From an uncultured Planctomycetia bacterium (GTDB lineage Bacteria > Planctomycetota > UBA1135 > GCA-002686595), in contig CALFYL010000166.1 of NCBI GenBank assembly GCA_937952135.1, positions 1 to 23,303 of the forward strand: a stretch of 23,303 bases of DNA, in the 5' to 3' direction. Shown here piece by piece: positions 17,167 through 23,303 of this stretch. The notes below the pieces were generated by a model. It was not told the origin of the DNA, did not search any database, and worked only from the letters and a program-made list of their open reading frames with translations. Numbering within the stretch: the first letter of the stretch is position 1; the number at the start of each line of letters is the position of its first letter. The position numbers and the translations under genes are program-made.

Positions 17167-17568
17167 CTAGTAGCGCGACACCTCGCGCCAGTACCCCGGA
17201 CACCACACGCGCACCTCGCGGTTCTCGTAGCGGCCCGGCTCGCGCACGGTGCGCCAGTACCCGGCGCGCACGAGCACCTTCACGCGCCGACCGCAGGAGT
17301 CCCAGCGGGTCTCGTAGCAGGGCGGAACCCACTCTTGCCGCTCGCAGCCCTCGACCCACACGCGCTCGACTCGCACTTCGTAGCGGCCTTCGACCCACAC
17401 GCGCGCCGGAGCGCAGCGCGGCGCGGGCAGGCCCAGCGTGAGGCTCACCGAGCCGCGCTTGGAGTGCTTGCCGAAGTTGAGGGACAGGCCCTGGGCCGGG
17501 GCGAGATCGGCGAGCAGGGCCAGGGCGGCGACGCAGGAAAGTGAGCGGAAGGACAGGGTGCGCAGCAT
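17167..17568 (-). CDS. small secreted aromatic-repeat protein
   Basis: This 133-residue protein has a signal peptide (LRTLSFRSLSCVAALALLADLAPAQ, cleavage near 26). The mature part is built of degenerate repeats of the form R-V-W-V-x-G-x-Y: RVWVEGRYEVRVE (56-68), RVWVEGCERQEWVPPCYE (69-86), KVLVRAGYWRTVREPGRYE (97-115) and RVWCPGYWREVSRY (120-133). Five cysteines (C52, C75, C84, C92, C123) suggest disulphides or a metal site outside the cytoplasm. Short exported proteins with such Trp/Tyr/Val/Pro/Gly repeats occur in planctomycetes, but I know no assigned function. ATG at 17568 starts the signal peptide; GAGAG lies upstream. It is divergent from the thioredoxin-fold gene across a 311-bp gap. 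Confidence 0.8.
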   Translation of the reverse strand: MLRTLSFRSLSCVAALALLADLAPAQGLSLNFGKHSKRGSVSLTLGLPAPRCAPARVWVEGRYEVRVERVWVEGCERQEWVPPCYETRWDSCGRRVKVLVRAGYWRTVREPGRYENREVRVWCPGYWREVSRY

Positions 17569-17879
17569 GACGGTGGACTCTCGTGTTGGGCGCCGAGGCG
17601 CTCGTCCCGGGGGCAAGTCGCCGCTCGCTTTCGAGTGGCGTGGCTCGCGCCCAAGCGAAGGACGTGCCGCGGTCGCGCGAGAAGCGCTTCTTCGCCGCGC
17701 GATCCGTCGCTTCGGCGCTCTCCGCGCGCCGGACGCGGCGCTGGCGCCGTCGACCGTCGCGCCGACGCGCGTGCAAGAGGTCAAGCGGCCCGCGCTCGTG
17801 TAGCCTCACGGGCACGTCCGCGCGCTCCGTGACTGTCCACTCCAGCGGGCGCCGACCGGTCTCCAAGCAGCCATCCGCC
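17569..17879. other. divergent intergenic region
   Basis: This 311-bp region lies between a leftward small secreted protein and a rightward thioredoxin-fold protein and should carry both promoters. Frames stay open on both strands but give Arg-rich sequence without motifs, so I see no gene. A TAGCCT box (17801-17806) is only a weak -10 candidate for the rightward gene. No strong hairpin or repeat was noticed. Confidence 0.55.
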
Positions 17880-19160
17880 ATGCTGAACTCCCTCGCCGCG
17901 ACCGTTGCGATCGCCCTCCTCGCCCAGGAGCGTCCGCCCAGCCCGGCGGGCTTCCGCGCGCTCGAATTCGACGCTGCGCTGGCCTCGGCGAAGGCGGAAT
18001 CGCGGCCCCTGCTCGTCGACTTCTACGACCCGGCGAGCAATGAGTGGACGGCCATGCAGGCGCTCACTTGGAACGACCCCGTGATGCTGCGCTGGCTCGA
18101 CGCGCGCTTCGTCGCGGTGCAGTTCGATCTCACGGCGCAGCCCGCGCTCGCGAAGCGGCTAGGGGTCGAGCGCGCGCCGACCAGCGTGCTGCTGACCCCC
18201 AACGGGCTCGAGGTCGACCGGATCGTCGGCTTCCTCGAAGCCAAGGCCTTCATGGCCGAAGGCCAGGGGATCTTGCACTGCGTCGACAAGGTCGGCGCGG
18301 AGCGCACGGCCCTCGACGCCGACCCGACCAGCCCGGCGGCGCACGTCGCACTGGGCCGGGCCTTCATGGCCTGCGGGCGGTACCCACGGTCGCTCGAGTG
18401 CTTGCTGTGGGCCTTCGACCACGGAGCGCGGCGGCCCGACTTCCGCGCGGAGCGTCTCACGATGCTGCCGCTGTATCTCCGCCAGCTCATCGCGCGCTAT
18501 CCCGGCGCGCGCCAGCAACTGCTCGAGCGCCGCGACCGCCTGCAAGCCGAGTTGCTGGCGTTCAAGGAGGGCGCGGACTCGGTCGCACTGGCGGCCGACG
18601 TCGGCCTGCTCAACACGGCGCTCACCGCGGAGCGCAAGCACCTGCAGCTCTTCGAACAGCTTCTCGCGCGGCCCGAAACGCCGCATGCGGTGCTCGAAGC
18701 GCTGTACTCGAAGATGCTCGTGGATCTGCTCGTTCGCGAGCGGCGCTGGCCCGAGCTCCTCGCCGGCCGCGGCGACGTGCTGGTGTGGCTGCAACGCGAG
18801 TACGTCGAGCTCGACGCACTCGCTCGCGAGCTGGCGAAGACCGACGAGCGCACTCCGGAGCGCAGCGAAGAGGGCTTGTCGGTGAGGCGCAACGGCGTGC
18901 TCTTCGCCGGCTCGAACTGCGTCGAAGCGCTGCTCTCCACCGGCAAGCCCCAGGAGGCGCGCCAAGCCGTCGACATCATCCTGCTCCACGATGCGCGCGC
19001 TCAGGCGCACAGTGCGCTGCTGCGCGCGTGCCTCGGCGGCAAGGACCTCGAGCTCGCGCGCGAGGTCTTCGCTCGCGCGGAGCGTGCGGGGTTCTCGGAG
19101 AAGGAACTCGAAGCGCTGCGCAAGGCGCTCGAAGCGGCGGCGCCGCGCGGCAAGCGCTGA
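17880..19160 (+). CDS. exported thioredoxin-fold/helical-repeat protein lacking CXXC
   Basis: This 426-residue protein has a short hydrophobic N-terminus (LNSLAATVAIALLAQ), probably a signal peptide without the usual basic residues. Residues about 28-130 have thioredoxin-fold order: PLLVDFYDP (43-51), a helix, FVAVQFDL (77-84), LGVERAPTSVLLTPNG (94-109, with cis-proline P100) and VGFLEAKAFM (116-125). The WCxxC site is replaced by DPASNEW (50-56), so no disulphide chemistry is expected. From about 135 to the end the protein is helical with TPR-like pairs (AAHVALGRAFMACGRYPRSL; HSALLRACLGGKDLELAREV). A scaffolding or chaperone role is possible but unproved. ATG at 17880 begins the hydrophobic segment; no Shine-Dalgarno. 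It is convergent with the membrane/spermidine-synthase-like gene, 10 bases apart. Confidence 0.75.
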   Translation: MLNSLAATVAIALLAQERPPSPAGFRALEFDAALASAKAESRPLLVDFYDPASNEWTAMQALTWNDPVMLRWLDARFVAVQFDLTAQPALAKRLGVERAPTSVLLTPNGLEVDRIVGFLEAKAFMAEGQGILHCVDKVGAERTALDADPTSPAAHVALGRAFMACGRYPRSLECLLWAFDHGARRPDFRAERLTMLPLYLRQLIARYPGARQQLLERRDRLQAELLAFKEGADSVALAADVGLLNTALTAERKHLQLFEQLLARPETPHAVLEALYSKMLVDLLVRERRWPELLAGRGDVLVWLQREYVELDALARELAKTDERTPERSEEGLSVRRNGVLFAGSNCVEALLSTGKPQEARQAVDIILLHDARAQAHSALLRACLGGKDLELAREVFARAERAGFSEKELEALRKALEAAAPRGKR

Positions 19161-19170
19161 CGCGCCGGGC

Positions 19171-22014
19171 TCAGGGCCCGTTCGGCGAGAGCGGGTCGTA
19201 CAGCGGATCGAGCTCGCCCACGCGCTTCTCGGCGGCCTCGGCCTCGTCGCCGCGCTCGAGCCCGCGCCAGCACATGGACAGCGCCTTGTACGCGGTGGGG
19301 GAGTTCGGGTAGCGCGCGGAGATGCGCTGGTAGACGAGCTTCGCCGCGTTGAACTGGCGCATCTGCAAGAGCGACTGCCCGAGCCGGTGGGCTTCGAGCG
19401 GCGCGCGCTCGACGAGCCGCTCCAGATCCTCCTCGAACTCCGCCGGCGACAGCTCCGCGCCGAACAGCAGGTGGTCCGCGACGAGCTCGGGGTCCTCGGC
19501 GTCGTAGGCGAGGCCGAGCGCCACGAGTGCGCCGCCCGCCGCGGTCGCGCCCTGCCGCAGGAAGCGCGACTTCACTTCCTTCAGCGCCGCGAGGTGCGTC
19601 GCGTCGCAGCGCCACGCCGTGAACAGCTCCTGCTGCCACAGCGGATCCACCGCGCCGTAGATCAGCCGGCTCGTCTCCACCGCCGGATCCCCGCGCTCGT
19701 GGAACAGCCGCCGCGGCGCGTCGAACTCCAGGCGCATGTTGGCGTCGGTGTTGAGCCCGTCGCCTCCGACCGCGGTGAGGAAGCGCTGGACGCCGCGCTC
19801 GTCGAGCAACAGGTGCGTGAACATCAGCGCGCGCACGTCCGTGGTCTGGAAGTAGCGCTCGAGGTCGGTCTTCGCCGCGCTGTTTCCCTCCACCAGCTCC
19901 TGCGCTCGAACGAGGGTCTCCGCCGTCGGCGCCACGGGCCGGTCGCCCGCGACGAGGAGCAGGTCGTAGTCGCTCACGCGCACCAGCACGCAGTGCGGGA
20001 ACACGCGCGTCAGCGTGCGCAGCACGAGCGCGAAGTCCTGCGCCGTGAACGAATAGGCCTGGATCCACTGCGCGAACAGTCCGCCGCGGTTCAGCCGCGC
20101 GCGCGCGGTGCGGTAGAAGTCCTCGGTGAAGAGGTTCGCAACGCCCGCGATCCAGGGATTCGAGGGCTGCGAGAGGATCAGGTCCCATCCGCCAGGATGG
20201 CCCTGCACGTAACTGCGCCCGTCGTCGAGCACGATGCGCACGTTGTCGCGGTCCACGGCGCCGTGGTTGAAGCCCTCGAAGAAGCGCGCGCCCTCCACGA
20301 TCGACGGTTCGATCTCGCAGCAGGTGGCGTTCGTTCCCTCGAACACCGCCGCCGCGCCGAGCGTCGCCCCCGAGCCCATGCCGATCACGACCACTTCGCG
20401 CGCCGCGGGGTTGAGGAAGCGCGGCAAGTACGCCATGCCGAGTTGCATGGGCATGTCGTTCGCCGAGCTCGCGTCGATCTTGCCGTGCACGCGCAGGTTG
20501 ATCAGCCGCTCCGGCGGCCGGCTGAGGAACGGTGTCGCGAAGGGCTCGCCCTCGAGCACCAGCACGTTGCAGCTCGGGCCCTCCGCGAAGAACAGCGGCT
20601 TGAAGTCGGCGCGAGTCAGCTCCGCCACCTCCGGGCCGTAGATGTACGTGCCGAGGTTGGTGTCGAGCGGATCGCTGGCGCGCCACTGTGCGAGCAGCGC
20701 GATGGCGCACACGACCGTCGTGACGAGCGACGGGCCGCGCGCGCCGAACAGGGCCGCGGGCGCCAGCGCGTAGGCGCCGAGGGCGGCTCGAAAGGTCCAG
20801 AACGAACCGAGGCTCGGCACCAGCAGCATGCTCGTCAGCGCCGCCCCGGCGACCGACCCGATCGTGTTCCATGCGTACACGCGGCCGACCGCGCTCCCTG
20901 CGCGCGCGGCGCTGGCGCGGGTGAGCTCGACGAGCGCGGGGAACATCATGCCCATGCCGAGCGTGGGCACGAACTCGAGCACCGCGCTCACCGCGCTGCA
21001 CACCGCGGCGTTCGCCGACGCGCCGATGCGGACATCGCGAAGGTGGCCCATCAGCTCCGAGAGCTGCGGGAGCAGAGCCCAGCCGATGAGCGCGGGGAGC
21101 ACCACGACCAGACTCGCGGCGCACAGCGTGCGCTCCAGGGCGCCCGGGCGCTCGAGCCGCAGGCGGAAGAGCAGGCTGCCGAGGCCGATGCCGAAGATGA
21201 ACACCCACAGGCAGCTCGAGAACGCGTAGGTCGTCGGACCGACGAGCAGCGAGAGCTGGCGGGCCCACACCATCTGCAGCGTGATCGACGCGCAGCCCGT
21301 CGCGAGCGAAACCGCGAGAACGCGGGAGAGCGGCGCGAACTCGGGAGACGGCGCGACCACGTCATGCTCGCGCGGATCGACGTCGAGCGTGGCGCGCCTC
21401 GCGATGGCGATCGCGGCCACCCCGACCGCGATGTTCAGCGCCGCGGCCAGTCCGTTCGTCCACACCAGCCCGAGGGTGTCGAGCAGATGGAAGCCGGCGG
21501 CGTACGCTCCGAGCGCGGCGCCGAGCGTGTTGAACGCGTACAGCCAGGCGGCGGACTTGCCGACGCCGACGCCGAGGCCCGCGAGTTGGCGCGTGAGGAT
21601 CGGCAGCGTCGCGCCCATCAACATGCACGGCGGCCCGATGAGCGCGAAGGTCAGCGCGAGGCGCGCGAGCCCGAGCACGAGCGGCTGGCCGCCGAGGGAG
21701 ACCGACAGCGGCGACGCGCGCTCGGAGATCCACGAGATCGCGCCGGGGAGAACGAGCGCCCAGACGCCGATCAGGATCTCGAACAGGCCGTACCACGCGA
21801 GCGGCCGGCGCGAACGGTCGGCGTAGGAGCCGAAGATGCGCGCGCCGAGGCCCAGCCCGAGCAGAAAGGCCGCGATCACGCTGGCCATCGCGAGCGAGGA
21901 GCTTCCCCAGACGTGGCCGAGGCGCTTGAACCAGACCGTCTCGTAGCACAGCCCGGTGAAGCCGGACAGCGCGAACAGAGCCGAGGCGAGGATCAGCGCG
22001 GAGCGGTGCGTCAT
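19171..22014 (-). CDS. fused membrane/spermidine-synthase-like protein with TPR tail
   Basis: This is a 947-residue three-part protein. Residues 1-445 hold about 12-14 membrane helices in two similar halves (GFTGLCYETVWFKRLGHVWG near 18 recurs as ASITLQMVWARQLSLLVGP near 242). Residues about 455-690 form a SAM-binding spermidine-synthase-like domain: VVVIGMGSGAT (541-551), CCEIEP (565-570), LDDGRSYV (596-603) and DLILSQPSNPW (611-621). The C-terminal ~120 residues are TPR-like (FNAAKLVYQRISARYPNSPT). Aminopropyltransferases need Asp in GGGDG and DxxDP; here S548, Q616 and N619 occupy those places, so polyamine synthesis is unlikely. Such fusions are widespread and mostly uncharacterised. ATG at 22014 overlaps the aminotransferase stop (ATGA). 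Confidence 0.86.
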   Translation of the reverse strand: MTHRSALILASALFALSGFTGLCYETVWFKRLGHVWGSSSLAMASVIAAFLLGLGLGARIFGSYADRSRRPLAWYGLFEILIGVWALVLPGAISWISERASPLSVSLGGQPLVLGLARLALTFALIGPPCMLMGATLPILTRQLAGLGVGVGKSAAWLYAFNTLGAALGAYAAGFHLLDTLGLVWTNGLAAALNIAVGVAAIAIARRATLDVDPREHDVVAPSPEFAPLSRVLAVSLATGCASITLQMVWARQLSLLVGPTTYAFSSCLWVFIFGIGLGSLLFRLRLERPGALERTLCAASLVVVLPALIGWALLPQLSELMGHLRDVRIGASANAAVCSAVSAVLEFVPTLGMGMMFPALVELTRASAARAGSAVGRVYAWNTIGSVAGAALTSMLLVPSLGSFWTFRAALGAYALAPAALFGARGPSLVTTVVCAIALLAQWRASDPLDTNLGTYIYGPEVAELTRADFKPLFFAEGPSCNVLVLEGEPFATPFLSRPPERLINLRVHGKIDASSANDMPMQLGMAYLPRFLNPAAREVVVIGMGSGATLGAAAVFEGTNATCCEIEPSIVEGARFFEGFNHGAVDRDNVRIVLDDGRSYVQGHPGGWDLILSQPSNPWIAGVANLFTEDFYRTARARLNRGGLFAQWIQAYSFTAQDFALVLRTLTRVFPHCVLVRVSDYDLLLVAGDRPVAPTAETLVRAQELVEGNSAAKTDLERYFQTTDVRALMFTHLLLDERGVQRFLTAVGGDGLNTDANMRLEFDAPRRLFHERGDPAVETSRLIYGAVDPLWQQELFTAWRCDATHLAALKEVKSRFLRQGATAAGGALVALGLAYDAEDPELVADHLLFGAELSPAEFEEDLERLVERAPLEAHRLGQSLLQMRQFNAAKLVYQRISARYPNSPTAYKALSMCWRGLERGDEAEAAEKRVGELDPLYDPLSPNGP

Positions 22015-23159
22015 CGCCGCGGTTCCGCGCGCGGCGCCGCGGCGCGTTCCGACTCGAGGAGCTGCGCCAACGCTTCGCAGCAGCGCTGTGCGTTGCTCTC
22101 GACGGCGCCGTGGCCCATCAAGCCGACGCGCCACAGCTTGCCCTTCAGCGCGCCGAGCCCGCCGCCGATCTCGATGCCGTGCTCCGCCAGCATGCGTGTG
22201 CGAACGCGCAGATCGTCGACGCCGCCCGGAATGCGCAGCGTCGTGAGCTGCGGCAGGCGCGCGCCCTCTTCGACGAACGCTTCGAGCCCGATCCGGCTCG
22301 CGCTCTCGCGGAACGCCGCCGCGACGCGCTCGTGGCGCTCGAAACGCGCGGCCAGGCCTTCCTCGAGCACCAGCCGAGTCGCCTCGTGCAAGCCGTAGAG
22401 CAAGTTGCTCGAGATCGTGTGGTGGTAGGCGTGCGGCGCGTCCCAGAAGTCGAGCAGCAGCCGAAGGTCGAAGTAGAAGCTGCGCACCGGCGTCTTGCGC
22501 GCGCGCACGCGTTCGACCGCGCGCGGGGAGAAGCTCACGGGCGCGAGGCCCGGAGTGGAGGAGAGGCCCTTCTGCGTGCACGACCAGATCCCGTCGACGC
22601 CGTTCGCGTCCACCTCGATCGGGATGCAGCCGAGCGACGTCACCGCGTCGACGCACAGGAGCGCGCCGTGCTCGGCCGCGAGGTCGCGCCACGGCGCGAG
22701 CTCCTGGCGCACTCCGGTCGAAGTCTCTGCGTGGACGACGGCCACGACCTGGATCGACTTGCCCCGCGCTGCGTCGCGCGCGCGCTGGGGATCGCTCGGC
22801 TTGCCCCATTCACCGTCGACGCGAATCACGTCGCCGCCACAGCGCGCCGCAATCTCCGCGACGCGCGCACCGAAGTAGCCGTGCGTCGCGACGAGCACCC
22901 CGTCGCCCGGCTCGATCAAATTCGCCAGCACCGCCTCCATGCCCGAGGTGCCGGTGCCGGAGATCGCGAACGTGGCCGGGTTCTGCGTGCCGAAGATCCC
23001 GCGCAGGTTGGCGCGGATCTCGTCCATCGCGATGAACAGCTCCGGGTCGAGGTGGCCGACGGTGGGGAGCGAGAGCGCCCGCAGCACGCTCGGCGCAACC
23101 GGTGACGGGCCGGGGCCGAGCAGGAGGCGCTGCGGGGGCATGAAGGCGCGCTGGGTCAT
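22011..23159 (-). CDS. class V aminotransferase, alanine-glyoxylate type
   Basis: This PLP enzyme of 382 residues resembles alanine-glyoxylate/serine-pyruvate aminotransferases. It opens LLLGPGPSPVAPSVLRAL (12-29), then GHLDPEL (35-41) and the phosphate-binding SGTGTSGMEA (67-76). HAETSTGV (143-150), DAVTSLG (171-177, Asp contacting the pyridine nitrogen) and SCTQKGLSSTPGL (193-205, with Schiff-base lysine K197) follow. The C-terminal domain ends near WRVGLMGHGA (345-354), with an Arg/Ala tail. The exact amino donor is uncertain. It would act in the cytosol in glycine/serine/glyoxylate metabolism. ATG at 23159 was chosen by the position of the conserved N-terminus; no Shine-Dalgarno. Its stop overlaps the start of the membrane/spermidine-synthase-like gene, indicating a coupled pair. 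Confidence 0.92.
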   Translation of the reverse strand: MTQRAFMPPQRLLLGPGPSPVAPSVLRALSLPTVGHLDPELFIAMDEIRANLRGIFGTQNPATFAISGTGTSGMEAVLANLIEPGDGVLVATHGYFGARVAEIAARCGGDVIRVDGEWGKPSDPQRARDAARGKSIQVVAVVHAETSTGVRQELAPWRDLAAEHGALLCVDAVTSLGCIPIEVDANGVDGIWSCTQKGLSSTPGLAPVSFSPRAVERVRARKTPVRSFYFDLRLLLDFWDAPHAYHHTISSNLLYGLHEATRLVLEEGLAARFERHERVAAAFRESASRIGLEAFVEEGARLPQLTTLRIPGGVDDLRVRTRMLAEHGIEIGGGLGALKGKLWRVGLMGHGAVESNAQRCCEALAQLLESERAAAPRAEPRR

Positions 23160-23251
23160 GGGGCGATGGGGGGGCGGGTCGATGGGCGGTGGGACGGGAG
23201 GGCCGGAGCGAACTCGGGCCGCGACTCGGGCTGGCGTTTCGGGCCGGTGTT

Positions 23252-23303
23252 CTAGGCCGGCGGGGACCCCGAAAGCTCCTCCAAGCGGCGCTTGAAGGTG
23301 AGC
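23252..23303 (-). CDS. 3' end of a leftward gene, cut by the window edge
   Basis: A TAG at 23252-23254 on the minus strand closes a frame open to the window edge, reading LTFKRRLEELSGSPPA. The charged, helix-like end with a short Ser/Pro tail looks like a protein C-terminus, and leftward genes follow it. Sixteen codons are too few to identify a family; chance openness is a real alternative. The 92 bp between it and the aminotransferase start are G-rich with no gene. Confidence 0.35.
   Translation of the reverse strand, partial: LTFKRRLEELSGSPPA

Noticed and set aside
17583..17879. N-terminal extension of the thioredoxin-fold protein
   Set aside because: The extra ~99 codons are Arg/Ser-rich without motifs and would bury the hydrophobic signal-like segment that starts at the ATG at 17880.
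18991..22398. 1135-codon open frame on the plus strand
   Set aside because: It is antisense to the membrane/spermidine-synthase-like gene, which shows clear membrane helices and SAM motifs. The plus frame has none.

Overview
The window is very GC-rich, densely coding chromosomal DNA with no phage, insertion sequence, CRISPR array, tRNA or rRNA that I can see. A diderm bacterium is indicated by an LptE-like lipoprotein and a TPR lipoprotein resembling BamD. The style of the ECF sigma factor, the fused membrane/spermidine-synthase-like protein, the small aromatic-repeat secreted protein and the general lack of Shine-Dalgarno sequences suggest a deep-branching, GC-rich member of the Planctomycetota. 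That placement is inference, not proof.

Layout. Positions 1-172 hold a 12-bp tandem repeat, a terminator-like hairpin and an 18-bp palindrome behind ftsH. From 173 to 6795 lies a leftward envelope/maintenance cluster: a CorC/HlyC-type CBS membrane protein, recO, a TPR lipoprotein and an LptE-like lipoprotein, joined by 4-base overlaps, followed after a 173-bp gap by ftsH. A 362-bp divergent region (6796-7157) separates it from a rightward block: an ECF sigma factor, hutI, ftcD, a secreted protein of unknown function, an STT3/AglB-like membrane protein and a GH38-like glycosidase. That block ends tail-to-tail with a leftward EamA transporter, the two stop codons sharing one CTAG. Next come a strong hairpin, a small secreted aromatic-repeat protein (leftward) and, divergently, a secreted thioredoxin-fold/helical-repeat protein (rightward). 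The last block is leftward: a class V aminotransferase overlapping by 4 bases a 947-residue membrane/spermidine-synthase-like/TPR protein. The final 52 bases look like the 3' end of another leftward gene.

How genes may work together. The left cluster combines membrane protein quality control (FtsH), outer-membrane assembly lipoproteins, DNA repair (RecO) and an ion/CBS membrane protein. HutI and FtcD are consecutive steps of histidine breakdown, passing the formimino group to tetrahydrofolate; hutH and hutU are not in the window. The secreted protein, the STT3-like protein and the GH38-like protein are tightly spaced and could be one glycan-related unit, possibly co-transcribed with ftcD.

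The most interesting items are that three-gene module, in which the STT3-like protein lacks a recognisable WWD motif and the GH38-like protein departs from the family at its metal/nucleophile motifs; the spermidine-synthase-like domain without its catalytic aspartates; and the thioredoxin fold without CXXC. All functions are read by eye from sequence motifs; no database search was run.
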